A model generated the notes under the pieces. It was not told where the DNA came from, searched no databases, and worked only from the letters and a program-made list of their open reading frames with translations. The translations under genes were made by a program, and so were the position numbers. A stretch of DNA of 64,000 nt from Lactobacillus panisapium (GTDB taxonomy: Bacteria; Bacillota; Bacilli; Lactobacillales; Lactobacillaceae), in the NCBI RefSeq assembly GCF_019469265.1, contig NZ_CP048268.1, forward strand, positions 1,023,501 to 1,087,500. Direction: 5' to 3'. Below are positions 43,560-53,442 of the stretch, in pieces (position 1 is the stretch's first letter; the number at the start of each line of letters is the position of its first letter).

Positions 43560-45236
43560 TTAGAATAAACCACTTATTTTTCCGTTATTATCAACGTCAA
43601 TATCAAGAGCAGCAGGATGTTTTGGTAAACCCGGCATGTCTAAAACATGACCAGTCGTAATTACAATGAACCCAGCACCGTTCTTTAAACTTGCACCCTT
43701 AACATGCAAGGTGAAATCAGTTGGTGCACCTAAAAGCTTTTGATTGTCAGTAAATGAATATTGCGTTTTGGCAATAATAACAGGTAATTTATCTTTACCA
43801 ATTTTCTCTAGTTCTTGAATATCTTTTTCGGCCTTATCGCTGTATTCAACGTCTTTAGCGTGATAGATCTTTTTAGCGACTTTCTCAATCTTAGTCTTAA
43901 CCGGATCACTTTCGCTGTATGTTGTTTCTAACTGAGCTTGACCAGAATTAGCAAGATCGACTACTGCTTTGGCAGCCTCAACGCCACCCTTTGAACCTTG
44001 CTCATGGTAATCAACGACAATTGCATCAATTCCCTGCTCTTTGACCAGTTTCTGCAGCAAAGCTAATTCTGCTGGTGTATCGGTGGTGAAGTGGTTAATC
44101 AAAACAATTACAGGTACATGATAATTGCGCATATTATTCATATGCTGTTCAAGATTTTTGAATCCAGTACGTAAAGCAGCAAGATTTTCTTCATCTAAAT
44201 GATCAGTTGTACCTTCAGCTTGATACTTCAAGGCACGGACAGTAGCGACTACTACACTCGCATCAGGCTTTCGTTCTAAGTGCTTAGAGACAAAATCCAT
44301 AAATTTTTGACCGCCTAAATCGCTACCAAAACCGGCTTCTGTCAACGTGTAATCACTAAGATGCAATGCTAAGTTGGTAGCCATAACTGTATTGGCACCA
44401 TGAGCAATATTGGCAAAAGGACCACCATGAACTAAGGCTGGTGTGTGTTCAATTGTTTGAACTAAGTTAGGCTTCAAAGCATTTGATAATAATGCCGCAA
44501 TCGCGCCTTCGAATTTCAAGTCCTTAACGAAAACTGGTTGATCATCTTTAGTGTAGCCAACTAACATTAAGCCAATTCGCTTTTTAAGATCATCAATATC
44601 AGTGGCTAAACATAAAATAGCCATTAATTCATTTGCTACTGTAATTGCAAAGCTTGATTGGTGTTCAACACCGTTAAACTTTGATCCTTGACCAACAGTA
44701 ATATTGCGCAAACTGCGGTCGTTAACATCAATTCCGCGCTTTAGCACAATACGATTTGGATCAAGTCCGATTTCATTACCCTGGTAGATATAGTTATCAA
44801 CCAAAGCTGCTAAAGTATCAATAGCGGCAGTCAGTGCATGCATGTCACCTGTAAAATGTAAATTGATATCTTCCATTGGAATTACTTGCGCTTGGCCTCC
44901 GCCAGTAGCGCCGCCTTTAAGTCCAAATACAGGTCCCATTGAGGGCTCGCGCAAAGCAATCATAGTTTTTTGATGCAATTGATTATTGATAGCGTCCCCC
45001 AGACCAATAGTAATGGTGGATTTGCCCTCACCTGCTGGCGTTGGGGAAATAGATGTCACTAAAATCAACTTGCCCAAATGACCGTTAGCCATTGTCTTGT
45101 TAATAGCTTGCCAATTGATTTTGGCCTTATCAAAACCGTAAGGTTCAAGGTCATTTTCGCTTAAACCAACTTTTGCTGCAATTTCTTTGATAGGTAATGC
45201 GTGAGCTTCTTGTGCAATTTGAATATCTGTTTTCAT
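43560..45236 (-). CDS. fhs: Formate-tetrahydrofolate ligase
   Basis: The enzyme activates formate to 10-formyl-tetrahydrofolate with ATP, feeding purine synthesis and initiator-tRNA formylation. The 558 residues match the family. Motifs are the P-loop [16 protein letters not shown] (about 67-82), [35 protein letters not shown] and the [22 protein letters not shown] block. [27 protein letters not shown] ends the C-terminal domain. It has its own promoter (45350-45358). Confidence 0.96.
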   Translation of the reverse strand: MKTDIQIAQEAHALPIKEIAAKVGLSENDLEPYGFDKAKINWQAINKTMANGHLGKLILVTSISPTPAGEGKSTITIGLGDAINNQLHQKTMIALREPSMGPVFGLKGGATGGGQAQVIPMEDINLHFTGDMHALTAAIDTLAALVDNYIYQGNEIGLDPNRIVLKRGIDVNDRSLRNITVGQGSKFNGVEHQSSFAITVANELMAILCLATDIDDLKKRIGLMLVGYTKDDQPVFVKDLKFEGAIAALLSNALKPNLVQTIEHTPALVHGGPFANIAHGANTVMATNLALHLSDYTLTEAGFGSDLGGQKFMDFVSKHLERKPDASVVVATVRALKYQAEGTTDHLDEENLAALRTGFKNLEQHMNNMRNYHVPVIVLINHFTTDTPAELALLQKLVKEQGIDAIVVDYHEQGSKGGVEAAKAVVDLANSGQAQLETTYSESDPVKTKIEKVAKKIYHAKDVEYSDKAEKDIQELEKIGKDKLPVIIAKTQYSFTDNQKLLGAPTDFTLHVKGASLKNGAGFIVITTGHVLDMPGLPKHPAALDIDVDNNGKISGLF

Positions 45237-45349
45237 TGCGCATGCCTCTTTCTATTTAATTTAGTTAATGAATAATTTTATATTGTCATTTTAGTTATTT
45301 GCCTTTTCATATTAGAATTTAGGTCCCACCTTTTTATTAATCAGGTTCA

Positions 45350-45358
45350 ATTATACCA
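45350..45358 (-). promoter_or_regulatory. Extended -10 promoter upstream of fhs
   Basis: The - strand reads TGG-TATAAT, about 114 bp before the fhs start. The leader then includes AGGTGGGACCT, a minor hairpin. No full tetrahydrofolate riboswitch was recognised. Confidence 0.5.
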
Positions 45359-45449
45359 AATTTTTCCCCATAAATACTTTTTAATAGATATCTGGTGACA
45401 AATTTTAGTTTCAATATAGAATTAATCGACACTAATAAATAATTGTTGG

Positions 45450-45788
45450 TTAATTTTGTTTTTCGATGCGCAATAATAGGTATTTTTCTAATTCAGTTAC
45501 CTTAACTTGATAAATTGTTAACCAGTAGAAACGGCTAATCAGTTGAGGTTGCTTGTTTTCATTAATTTTTCGCTTAAATGGTAACTTTAAGCAATTATTT
45601 TGCCAATAAGAATTGAAGTAGGTGTATAACACCAGTAAAAAGAAAAGTATTCCTGTGATAATTGCCGGCCAATTAATAGCTTTTGTACTCTCATAAGCGA
45701 AAATTAAGCAGAGAAAAAGCACCACTAATAGCCAACTGTAATAAATTAAGCCTACTCTACCTAAGATCATAAAATGCTTTTTTTTCAT
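45450..45788 (-). CDS. Small membrane protein of unknown function (possibly EbsA-like)
   Basis: The product is 112 residues with two membrane helices (about 10-32 and 38-60), each short-looped, followed by a basic cytoplasmic tail (KLPFKRKINENKQPQLISRFYWLTIYQVKVTELEKYLLLRIEKQ). The tail resembles a bacterial PH-like or EbsA-type segment, but the match is from memory and weak. It is transcribed just after the metallophosphoesterase gene (13 bp gap), so it may belong to that unit. No function is assigned. Confidence 0.6.
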   Translation of the reverse strand: MKKKHFMILGRVGLIYYSWLLVVLFLCLIFAYESTKAINWPAIITGILFFLLVLYTYFNSYWQNNCLKLPFKRKINENKQPQLISRFYWLTIYQVKVTELEKYLLLRIEKQN

Positions 45789-45801
45789 AAAACCTTCTCA
45801 A

Positions 45802-47031
45802 TTAATAATTAAGTGTGACAGATAGATTACTGTGATCGGTCGTATCGTATAGAGTTTTTAAATATTTACTAAAACGGGGATGATCGGCCACCAATGCTTT
45901 AAATTCAGGCGAAGCATATAAATCATGTAGCTGCTTTTCACTAAGATGGTTGTGTCCGGTAAAGTAGTTATAATTCATTTCAATAAACAATTGATTTATT
46001 TTGTTCAGTCTAGATGATTTTTGATTAGCCAAAGAATCTTTCTGCTTTGAATTCGTACTGAGATTACGTAGCTGAATATTTTTTAAATATTGGTGAAAAT
46101 TAGTTAGTAACGGATTCTGGCGCTCTTTAGCGCTTAAATACGGCGTCATTTCAAATGTCTGTCGCTGATAAGTTAAAGAAGTTGGGTCCAGCTTAACAAT
46201 GCCATATGCTTGGTCGTAAGAGCAAAAGCTTGAAGTTACGATTTCAGTCGTTGGTGTTCTGTCTTGCGGACCAACGATATTTTGTGCATGAATATGCCCA
46301 GAAAAGGCTGCTTTAATGTCATAATCTTTACATAGTTGCCGCAGTAAAGGTGCATTATTTAACACAAAGCCACGGTTAACTGCTGGATTATGAACATAAA
46401 GATTGTGATGCATAAAAAGTAGCGGTCGCAAATGGTGCTTTTTTGCATAAGTTAGCTGTTTTTCTAACCAAACAATTTGCTCTTCGCTAATTTGTCCTTC
46501 GGTCGGAGGAGCACCGATTGCTTCACGCTTGCCGTAAATATTGGAATCTAAAAGTAACAATAAGTATTGCGGATTAAGCTGGACACTATAGCCGAGAGAA
46601 TAATGGTCTTGACTGAGAGCACATTCATAAGATGAACTAAAAATCCTTTTCCAATCGGTTGGACTAATCTGCTCGGTATAAAGCTGCTGTTCTTCTTTGA
46701 AAATCCGTGCCCATCCATCATAAATATCATGATTGCCCGGAATGACAAGTAATCTCGTTGCAGTTAAAGCACTAAATATTTCTTGGAATTTTTTGGCTGA
46801 CAATAATTCACCGTTAAAAGTGACGTCACCCGTCACAATGATTGCGGCTGGCTTTTTATCATTAACCAGTTGGCAAAAGGCTCTAAGCGCTATTTCTTGG
46901 TAGGCCAGGTCTTTACCTTGACTGGTTTTTTGAATTTCTTGAAAGGCTGTTCCATTATCATGGAGACAGTCTGCAATCAAATGAGTGTCAGTAATAATCC
47001 AAAATTCGGTGTTTAACTTGTCAGTAATCAT
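45802..47031 (-). CDS. Calcineurin-like metallophosphoesterase
   Basis: The product is about 409 residues starting at ATG 47031, which overlaps the stop codon of the upstream methyltransferase gene as ATGA. The longer TTG reading is less likely. The five-metal-motif series is complete: DTH (near residue 15), GDVTFNGE, GNHD, HH in LLFMHHNLYVHNP, and GHIHAQ. These bind two metals and cleave phosphate esters; the substrate may be a cyclic nucleotide or phospholipid headgroup and cannot be told from sequence. A C-terminal helical region of about 110 residues, not part of the catalytic fold, follows. No signal peptide is seen. Confidence 0.85.
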   Translation of the reverse strand: MITDKLNTEFWIITDTHLIADCLHDNGTAFQEIQKTSQGKDLAYQEIALRAFCQLVNDKKPAAIIVTGDVTFNGELLSAKKFQEIFSALTATRLLVIPGNHDIYDGWARIFKEEQQLYTEQISPTDWKRIFSSSYECALSQDHYSLGYSVQLNPQYLLLLLDSNIYGKREAIGAPPTEGQISEEQIVWLEKQLTYAKKHHLRPLLFMHHNLYVHNPAVNRGFVLNNAPLLRQLCKDYDIKAAFSGHIHAQNIVGPQDRTPTTEIVTSSFCSYDQAYGIVKLDPTSLTYQRQTFEMTPYLSAKERQNPLLTNFHQYLKNIQLRNLSTNSKQKDSLANQKSSRLNKINQLFIEMNYNYFTGHNHLSEKQLHDLYASPEFKALVADHPRFSKYLKTLYDTTDHSNLSVTLNY

Positions 47032-48152
47032 TTTTTCTTTGCCCAATATTGATAGAAATCAACCCGCAAATTACCGTTAAACAGCTTCCGTTTTTTGGTC
47101 GCTTTTTTACCAAAAAATTCTTCAAAAAGGGGATCACCGACTAAATAATATTGACTAAAGTCATCATATTTGAGCAAGGCCTCGCCCATCTGCTGGTATA
47201 ACTCTTCAGCGGATTTCTTTTCTTTTAATCGCTTACCATAAGGTGGATTTGCAATAATCACACCATTTTTCAAATCAGTAGCAAAATCTTTTACAGCGAC
47301 CTGTTTAAAATAAATGTCTTGCAAAACGCCAGCATTATTGGCATTTAATTTAGCAATTTCTAAAATTGACTGATCAATATCACAAGCCCAAATTGGTTGC
47401 TCAAGTGGTTTTACTTGCGTGCGCGCTTCTTCTACAGCTTCCTCATGCAAAGATTGATCAAACCAATCAAAGCCATCAAAAGCAAATTTACGCCAAGAAC
47501 CTGGCGCAATATTTCTGCCAATTAATGCGGCTTCAATTGCCAAAGTTCCGGAACCAGTCATTGGATCAATTAACGGATGACTACCATCATAAGGTGTCAG
47601 TTTAATTAAGGAAGCACCAAAATTTTCTTTTAGCGGTGCACCACCATGTTCAATTCGGTATCCCCGTTTAAATAAACTGGCACCGGTAGTGTCAAGAGAA
47701 ATTCGCGCAACATCTTTATAAATATGAATATCTAGCGGATACTCATTACCACTTTCCGGCAAAAATCCACGGCGATGGTATTGATCTGACATCTTATTGA
47801 CAATTGCTTTTTTGACAATTGACTGTATGCCTGGTTCTGAATGTAATTTAGATCGAACTGCCCTTCCCTGAACTGGGAATTTGGCATCAACAGGTAAAAG
47901 TTCTGCCCAATCAATATCATATACTTGATTGTAAAGAGTATCGAAATCTAATGCTCGGAATTCTTTAAGTAAAATTTTTACCCGATCAGCAGTTCTAAGC
48001 CAGAGATTGGTTTTAACAATATCTGCCTGATCGCCTTTAAAAAAGACCCGACCGTTTTCTGTCTGTGTTTGGTAACCTAACGATTGTAATTCTTTGGCAA
48101 CAACGCTCTCAAAGCCTGCTCCCATTGTCGTATATAGTTGATATTGCTTCAT
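47028..48152 (-). CDS. THUMP-domain class I rRNA methyltransferase (RlmL / YpsC-like)
   Basis: The product is about 374 residues from ATG 48152 (MKQYQLYTTM), after GAAAGAAGT. N-terminally lies a ferredoxin-like/THUMP RNA-binding region (GAGFESVVAKELQSLGYQ, ENGRVFFKGD). The Rossmann methyltransferase follows, with DPMTGSGTLAIEAALIGRNIAPG for AdoMet, ACDIDQSI, and NPPYGKRL, the N6/N2-type catalytic motif. Relatives modify guanine in 23S rRNA. The order ypsA-gpsB-rnpB-ypsC is as in Bacillus. The stop overlaps the metallophosphoesterase start. Confidence 0.9.
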   Translation of the reverse strand: MKQYQLYTTMGAGFESVVAKELQSLGYQTQTENGRVFFKGDQADIVKTNLWLRTADRVKILLKEFRALDFDTLYNQVYDIDWAELLPVDAKFPVQGRAVRSKLHSEPGIQSIVKKAIVNKMSDQYHRRGFLPESGNEYPLDIHIYKDVARISLDTTGASLFKRGYRIEHGGAPLKENFGASLIKLTPYDGSHPLIDPMTGSGTLAIEAALIGRNIAPGSWRKFAFDGFDWFDQSLHEEAVEEARTQVKPLEQPIWACDIDQSILEIAKLNANNAGVLQDIYFKQVAVKDFATDLKNGVIIANPPYGKRLKEKKSAEELYQQMGEALLKYDDFSQYYLVGDPLFEEFFGKKATKKRKLFNGNLRVDFYQYWAKKK

Positions 48153-48171
48153 TATTACTTCTTTCATTCTT

Positions 48172-48208
48172 TAAAAAAAGCGTTGAGCCCTTTGAAAAGC
48201 TCAACGCT
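48172..48208 (-). terminator. Terminator of the RNase P RNA gene
   Basis: On the - strand AGCGTTGAGC / GCTCAACGCT (10-bp perfect stem, 10-nt loop) is followed by seven T. It ends the rnpB transcript just upstream of the methyltransferase start. Confidence 0.9.
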
Positions 48209-48212
48209 GCCA

Positions 48213-48596
48213 GTGCAAATTTTTATAAGCCACGTTCTGTTCCAGTAATTTTGGCCAAATTACCTTTAGCAGCCATCTATCTTTGCTATTAATAGCAATC
48301 CAACCTTTAGTTCAATTCCCTAGGTTGAGACGCCCCCACCAAATTTGGGTTGCACGCTCGCAGGGTTTACCTCGTTCCACCAAGAGCGTTTCCGCTCAAG
48401 CTTCGTCACTGTGGCACTTTTCAGAATAATCATGCATATCAAAAATGACTTAGCACTTTTTTCGCCGTAATTGTAACCAATTCTTTAGCTTATTGGGCTA
48501 AATACGAACACTACAAGCTTCGCAGCCTGTGCGTGCGTGGACTTTCCTCAGCTCAGTCAATAATAGACCAAACCGCGACTGCTCAAAATTTGCACC
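48213..48596 (-). ncRNA. rnpB: RNase P RNA, bacterial type B
   Basis: This RNA is the catalytic part of RNase P, which trims tRNA 5' ends. The - strand carries the universal GAGGAAAGTCC of helix P4 (48539-48549) near its 5' end and the matching ACAGAACGTGGCTTAT near its 3' end (48225-48240). The terminal P1 helix pairs GTGCAAATTTTG (about 48584-48595) with the 3' AAATTTGCAC (48213-48222). The length is about 384 nt. The ends are approximate by a few bases. It lies between gpsB and the rlmL-like gene, as in Bacillus. Confidence 0.93.
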
Positions 48597-48616
48597 ATTA
48601 AAAATTATACCAGAGC

Positions 48617-49051
48617 TTAGTCCTTTTGTAACCCATAAACTCGTTGTTCTAGATTATAGACTTTGCGTTCCAGAGTTGAAATGCGTTGAATTATTGCCAT
48701 GTTCGTTGAACTTTCAGTTTGTGAATCACTGTTTAGTGAGCTGAATGTGTTGTCGCGGCCTTGGCTAGGAGTGTATGTCTTTACTGTTTCTTCAGTATTA
48801 ACTGGGGTTATTCTCCTAGTCTTTTGCAATTGAACAGCGCTTTGCTTGTGTTGATCGTCCATTAATTGGCCTTGTAATTTGCCAATTTGGCCGTATAAAT
48901 CCTCAATAATTTGTTCAAAAGTATCATAATCGGCAATCACCTGGTCCAAAAAAGCATCAACTTCGTCTGGATCAATGCCTTTAACCTTGGTTCTGAATTG
49001 TTTTTTTAATATATCCTGCGTGGATAGTTTAATGTCTTTTAAATCTGCCAT
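48617..49051 (-). CDS. gpsB: Cell-division protein GpsB (DivIVA family)
   Basis: GpsB is a small coiled-coil protein that couples wall synthesis enzymes to the division and elongation machinery. The 144 residues begin with the DivIVA-like membrane-binding segment LSTQDILKKQFRTKVKGIDPDEVDAFLDQVIADYDTFEQII. A flexible Ser/Thr-rich linker follows, then a short C-terminal coiled coil (RISTLERKVYNLEQRVYGL). Its known clients include PBP1-type synthases, and pbp1A lies 1.4 kb away on the other strand. It lies directly upstream of rnpB. Confidence 0.92.
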   Translation of the reverse strand: MADLKDIKLSTQDILKKQFRTKVKGIDPDEVDAFLDQVIADYDTFEQIIEDLYGQIGKLQGQLMDDQHKQSAVQLQKTRRITPVNTEETVKTYTPSQGRDNTFSSLNSDSQTESSTNMAIIQRISTLERKVYNLEQRVYGLQKD

Positions 49052-49146
49052 AATGATGACAACTCCTTTATAATTCCCTAGTTTATTCTAGCAAAAAGCA
49101 CCGGTTCTTAAAACAGAAAAGATAAGTTTAGAAAAAGCTTTAGAAA

Positions 49147-49716
49147 TTATTCGTCAAAAGTATTTCCTTCCTGTTCAGACTGGTATTCCTCAGCAGCATC
49201 TTGAAGATCATAAAAATCAATTAATTCTAGTGGATAATTATTGGCTTCTTGGTATTTTTTGATTAAATTATAATCAAACTTAGGTTTGCCAGGACTTTCT
49301 AAATCATAAACCATTAATGCGCTGTCAGTGTGCATTAACATAAAATTTTGATAATTCCTTAATTGCACAGGGCTTTGATAAGGCTTATTTGAAGTTGCAG
49401 CAAAAAAGTCGACCTGATTTTTAAGGCTTAAAAATTTAGCTTGGTTATTTTCGTTCCATCTAGATGCAAATTCCTCATAAGGAATAATCATTGAAACTCT
49501 TAAGGGGTATTTTTGCCTTAATTCAACGGCAACCTCACTAGCCCACTGTTCAACGCCAAGATTTGCCCCGGTGATTACCCAATCGAGTTGTCCATCCTCT
49601 AACATTTCTGTTAAACGTTTTTCTATTACAAACTTGATGATTTTTATTTTAGGATCTTTTTCACCAAAAGTGTTCAGTTCATAATTGCGGTACCCAGTAA
49701 CCCATAGTCGTTGCAT
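49147..49716 (-). CDS. YpsA-like SLOG-domain protein (DUF1273)
   Basis: The 189 residues have a single Rossmann-like SLOG domain. [16 protein letters not shown] is at the start, [22 protein letters not shown] around residues 46-67, [10 protein letters not shown] near 79-88, and [16 protein letters not shown] near the end. Such domains bind nucleotides; in B. subtilis and S. aureus, YpsA overproduction affects division together with GpsB. gpsB lies just downstream here, keeping the link. The start is ATG 49716, divergent from recU. Confidence 0.88.
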   Translation of the reverse strand: MQRLWVTGYRNYELNTFGEKDPKIKIIKFVIEKRLTEMLEDGQLDWVITGANLGVEQWASEVAVELRQKYPLRVSMIIPYEEFASRWNENNQAKFLSLKNQVDFFAATSNKPYQSPVQLRNYQNFMLMHTDSALMVYDLESPGKPKFDYNLIKKYQEANNYPLELIDFYDLQDAAEEYQSEQEGNTFDE

Positions 49717-49737
49717 ATTGAAAGAGATAGCTCCTTG

Positions 49738-49766
49738 TTCAAAAACTTTTCCTTTATTGCTATAAT
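49738..49766 (+). promoter_or_regulatory. Promoter of recU-pbp1A
   Basis: TTCAAA (49738-49743) and TATAAT (49761-49766) are 17 bp apart, 20 bp before the recU start codon, with AGGAG in between. Confidence 0.6.
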
Positions 49767-49785
49767 GCTAGCAGGAGTGAGATTG

Positions 49786-50418
49786 ATGGTCAAATATCCA
49801 AGCGGTAGTTCTGCCGCATATCGTAAAGCTGCTGAAGAACCAAAAATCAGGAAAAAGTACACACATCGTGAAAATGTTAATTTTTCTGATCGGGGAATGA
49901 ATCTTGAGCAGATGATTAACGAATCAAATAAATTTTATCGCATTAAAGAGATTGCGGTAGTACATAAAAAACCAACACCAATCCAAATTGTTAAGGTAGA
50001 TTACCCGAAAAGATCACGAGCAGTTATTAAAGAAGCTTATTTTCGCCAAGAATCGACAACGGACTATAATGGAGTGTATCAGGGTTATTATTTAGACTTT
50101 GAGGCTAAAGAAACTAAAAATAAAACAAATTTTCCGTTAAAGAATTTTCATGAGCACCAGATTATTCACTTAGAACAGTGCTTGAAACAAAAAGGAATTT
50201 GTTTTACCATTATTGGTTTCACGGTTTTAAATAGGTACTTCGTTACGCCAGCAAGTAAAATTATTGAGGCTTGGTGGGACAAGGACAAAAGCTCGGTCAC
50301 GTTAAAAGAAGTTGAAAAATGGTCAATTGAAATTAAAAGCGGCTTTCAACCTACCTTACCTTATTTAAAAGCTGTAGATCATTTTATCGCAGATAGGAAA
50401 TTGAATAATGGCAAATAG
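49786..50418 (+). CDS. recU: Holliday-junction resolvase RecU
   Basis: RecU cuts Holliday junctions in Gram-positive bacteria. The start is ATG 49786 (MVKYPSGSSAAYRKAAE), right after AGGAGTGA; a longer in-frame version runs over the promoter and is rejected. The 210 residues show SDRGMNLEQMINESNKFY (with the catalytic Glu), IQIVKVDYP, ESTTDYNGVYQGYYLDFEAKETKNKTNFPLKNFHEHQ (catalytic Asp, Glu, Lys), and a C-terminal beta region. The gene overlaps pbp1A by 11 bp, as in many Firmicutes. Confidence 0.94.
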   Translation: MVKYPSGSSAAYRKAAEEPKIRKKYTHRENVNFSDRGMNLEQMINESNKFYRIKEIAVVHKKPTPIQIVKVDYPKRSRAVIKEAYFRQESTTDYNGVYQGYYLDFEAKETKNKTNFPLKNFHEHQIIHLEQCLKQKGICFTIIGFTVLNRYFVTPASKIIEAWWDKDKSSVTLKEVEKWSIEIKSGFQPTLPYLKAVDHFIADRKLNNGK

Positions 50419-52756
50419 AAATTATAATTCAAACAATAGACGCGAATCACGAAAAAATTACCGCGAAAATTTACCTAAACCAAGGTGGCACCGTGTAGTT
50501 AAATTGCTCTTGATGGCTATTTTTCTATTATTGCTTTCCGGTGTTGGTCTTTTTGCATATTATGCTAAGGATGCGCCTAACATTAGTAGGGCTAGTCTTG
50601 AAAGTGGTGGTTCTACCGCCTTTTATACCCCAAACGGCAAGTTTTTATTATCTCTTGGTTCAGAAAAAAGAATCTATGCTAAAGATAGTCCAGACATGCA
50701 ACTGTTAAAAGATGCAATCGTCTCTGTCGAAGACAAGCGCTTTTACAAGGATAAATTGGGAATTGACCCAATCAGAATTGTCGGTTCCATGTTAAGCAAT
50801 GCTAAAAGTCAAAGTATTTCTGCGGGTGGTTCAACGATTACGCAGCAACTCGTTAAACTTAGTGTGTTCTCCACTGATGCATCACAGAGAACCTTAAGGA
50901 GAAAAGCACAAGAAGCTTGGCTAGCAATGCGGGTTCAACGTGAATATACCCATGATGAAATTCTGGAATTTTATATTAATAAGGTTTACATGAATTACGG
51001 TAATTATGGTATCGGCACGGCTGCTAACTATTATTATGGTAAGAAAATTGGCGAATTAGATCTATCACAAACTGCACTGTTGGCTGGGATGCCTAACAGA
51101 CCAACGATTTATAACCCATACGTTTATCCTAAATATGCCAAATATCGGCGTGACATTGTTTTGCAGGCTATGCTTGATAATAAAAAAATTACTAAAGCCC
51201 AGTACAATCAAGCACGAAAAGAAAGCATCAAAAAGGGCCTAAAGCCACATCAACAAAAGAACCAGTCAAATATTCGTAAAATTGATGATCCTTATATCAA
51301 GGAAGCAGTTCAAGAAGTTAAAAATAAGGGCTTTGACCCCTACCGTGACAATTTAAAGATTACATTAAACATTAATCAAAAAGCCCAAAGAAAGCTTTAT
51401 GAATTAGCAAATAATGGTCAAGTACCATTTACCAGCGATACTATGCAGGTGGGTGCTACGGTAGTAGATCCAAGTAATGGCCATGTTGTAGCAATAATTG
51501 GTGGACGGCATATTCCGTCAACGGTTCAATTAGGTCTTGATCGAGCAGTTCAAACTAGTCGCTCCACCGGTTCTTCAATAAAACCCGTTCTTGATTATGG
51601 TCCAGCTATTGAATATTTAAACTGGTCAACTGCTAAAGTACTGGATGACAGTAAATATTACTACCCTGGAACTAATATCCAACTTTATGATTGGGATAAT
51701 AAGTATGAAGGCCAAATGACTATGCGGCACGCATTAGAGCAGTCTAGAAATGTTCCGGCTGTTAAAACTCTAAAAGAGGTCGGCATTAGACGTGCTTCTA
51801 GGTTTGCCCGGCAAATGGATATTAATGTGCCAAAGACTGCAGGTCTATCCGTGGGTATTGGCGCAGACGCATCGAGCTTACAAATGGCAGGTGCATATGG
51901 TGCCTTTGCTACAATGGGGATTTACCACAAACCACAATTTGTTTCCAAAATTGAAACACCTGACGGCTTAGTGAGAAACTATGATTCCGAAGGAATTCGC
52001 GTAATGAGTAAAGCTACTGCTTATATGATCACTGATATGTTAAAGGGCGTTATTAAGCATGGTTCTGGAACCAACGCGCAAATCAGAGGTTTATACCACG
52101 CAGGTAAAACCGGTTCTGTTAAATACTCTGACCAAGAATTAGCTCGTTACCCTAGTTATGGCGCAACGCCTAAAGATTCTTGGTTTGTAGGCTATACACA
52201 AAGCTACTCGATGGGAGTTTGGACAGGCTATGATAACTTAAAGGATGGAACTATTTCTGGTATTGGCCAGCAATCTGCTCAATTGCTTTATAAAAATATG
52301 ATGTCCTATCTTATGAGCAATAAAGAAAATGTTGATTGGCAAAAACCAGATTCAGTCATTAGAGCTAGAATAATTAAAAATTCTAATCCTCCTGTTGTTT
52401 CTTCAACTGGTGAATGGCAACTGTTTGTTCGTGGGCATGCTCCAGCGGGAATTGTTGATGATAGTAGTGATTATGATAGTTCTGAGGAGCAGACTAGCAG
52501 CAATTCAACTCAGAATAATTATAACGAGCAAAACAGAACTATTACCCGTAAAAAGAGACCAACCGAATCACAGTCTGATGAAAACAAAAATGATGCTGGA
52601 CATGATCGTGATCAGACAAATAATGGTAATAATAATTCACCGGAAAATAAACCAAATAATCATGATAATGACAGCTCTCATTCAAATTCAAACGAAAATT
52701 CTGATAATCATGAAGGCAATAGCAATCCGGCAAATGACGGCGAACATGATCATTAA
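50408..52756 (+). CDS. pbp1A: Class A penicillin-binding protein 1A
   Basis: This is a bifunctional murein synthase. The N-terminal cytoplasmic tail is basic and Asn/Arg-rich, then one membrane helix at about 32-52. The glycosyltransferase (GT51) domain has EDKRFYKDKLGIDPIRI, GGSTITQQLVK and KAQEAWLAMRVQREY. The transpeptidase domain has STGSSIKP (active Ser and Lys), SRN and KTGS. The last 80 residues are an Asn/Asp/Ser/Glu/His-rich, disordered extracellular tail. The 782 residues fit the family. GpsB, whose family partners include class A PBPs, is coded nearby. Confidence 0.95.
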   Translation: MANRNYNSNNRRESRKNYRENLPKPRWHRVVKLLLMAIFLLLLSGVGLFAYYAKDAPNISRASLESGGSTAFYTPNGKFLLSLGSEKRIYAKDSPDMQLLKDAIVSVEDKRFYKDKLGIDPIRIVGSMLSNAKSQSISAGGSTITQQLVKLSVFSTDASQRTLRRKAQEAWLAMRVQREYTHDEILEFYINKVYMNYGNYGIGTAANYYYGKKIGELDLSQTALLAGMPNRPTIYNPYVYPKYAKYRRDIVLQAMLDNKKITKAQYNQARKESIKKGLKPHQQKNQSNIRKIDDPYIKEAVQEVKNKGFDPYRDNLKITLNINQKAQRKLYELANNGQVPFTSDTMQVGATVVDPSNGHVVAIIGGRHIPSTVQLGLDRAVQTSRSTGSSIKPVLDYGPAIEYLNWSTAKVLDDSKYYYPGTNIQLYDWDNKYEGQMTMRHALEQSRNVPAVKTLKEVGIRRASRFARQMDINVPKTAGLSVGIGADASSLQMAGAYGAFATMGIYHKPQFVSKIETPDGLVRNYDSEGIRVMSKATAYMITDMLKGVIKHGSGTNAQIRGLYHAGKTGSVKYSDQELARYPSYGATPKDSWFVGYTQSYSMGVWTGYDNLKDGTISGIGQQSAQLLYKNMMSYLMSNKENVDWQKPDSVIRARIIKNSNPPVVSSTGEWQLFVRGHAPAGIVDDSSDYDSSEEQTSSNSTQNNYNEQNRTITRKKRPTESQSDENKNDAGHDRDQTNNGNNNSPENKPNNHDNDSSHSNSNENSDNHEGNSNPANDGEHDH

Positions 52757-52768
52757 TAATTAAAAAAT

Positions 52769-52805
52769 AAAAATGCCATAGCTAATTTACAGCTATGACA
52801 TTTTT
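52769..52805. terminator. Terminator between pbp1A and nth
   Basis: AAAATGCCATAGCT pairs with AGCTATGACATTTT (one mismatch) around a 7-nt loop, with A and T runs outside. It serves both convergent genes. Confidence 0.8.
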
Positions 52806-52815
52806 GTATGCGGTG

Positions 52816-53442
52816 TTATTGTTTTTTCAAATATGAATATGGATCTTCTTTATCTCTTGCTGTCATTGAATAACGACCAAATAAAATCATTGCGTGATGA
52901 GTGTGGATCCACTCACTTTTTGGTAATATTTCTTCTAATCGTTTTTCAATTTCAAGTGGCTTAGCATTTTGCGGTACGATATGAAATCTTTTTGAGATTC
53001 GGGAAACATGTGTATCAACAGCAATAGCCGGTACACCAAAACCGTCAGCTAAAACTACATTTGCAGTCTTCTCGCCCACTCCGGGCAATGTCACTAACGT
53101 TTTCTTATCTTCAGGAATCTGACCGGCAAATTTGTCCACCAAAATTTGGGCGGTTTCTTTTAAGTGCTTGGCCTTAGAATGATAGAGGCCAATTTTTGAA
53201 ATATGGTGCTCAATATCGGTAATTGATGCTTGCGCTAAAGAGCTTGGATCTGGATAATCCGCAATAAATTTAGGCATGATTCTGTTAACCATTTTATCAG
53301 TCGTTTGAGCACTCATTAACACGGCGCAAAGTAAATGAAATTTATTATCCCAAATCAATTCACTTTTTGCATCAGGGTACATCTCGTTTATGGCACGCAA
53401 GACTTTTCTTGCTTCTGCTGTACTTAATAATTTTTCAGGCAT
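52816..53442 (-). CDS. nth: Endonuclease III without the iron-sulfur cluster motif
   Basis: Nth removes oxidised pyrimidines from DNA. The 208 residues contain the helix-hairpin-helix and catalytic core: LPGVGEKTANVVLADGFGVPAIAVDTHVSRISKRF, with catalytic Lys in GEKTA and Asp in VDTHV. In most Nth the C-terminus ends in a C-x6-C-x2-C-x5-C cluster-binding loop. Here it reads FGRYSMTARDKEDPYSYLKKQ, without any Cys. The enzyme thus lacks the [4Fe-4S] cluster, as seen in several lactic acid bacteria. It lies 1 bp after dnaD. Confidence 0.93.
   Translation of the reverse strand: MPEKLLSTAEARKVLRAINEMYPDAKSELIWDNKFHLLCAVLMSAQTTDKMVNRIMPKFIADYPDPSSLAQASITDIEHHISKIGLYHSKAKHLKETAQILVDKFAGQIPEDKKTLVTLPGVGEKTANVVLADGFGVPAIAVDTHVSRISKRFHIVPQNAKPLEIEKRLEEILPKSEWIHTHHAMILFGRYSMTARDKEDPYSYLKKQ

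Noticed and set aside
45302..45345. Tetrahydrofolate riboswitch in the fhs leader
   Set aside because: The AGGTGGGACCT region is short and does not show the paired elements and conserved blocks of the THF aptamer as I know them.
49711..49785. N-terminal extension of recU
   Set aside because: The extension covers the promoter and the ribosome site of recU; the family start MVKYPSG has its own AGGAG.
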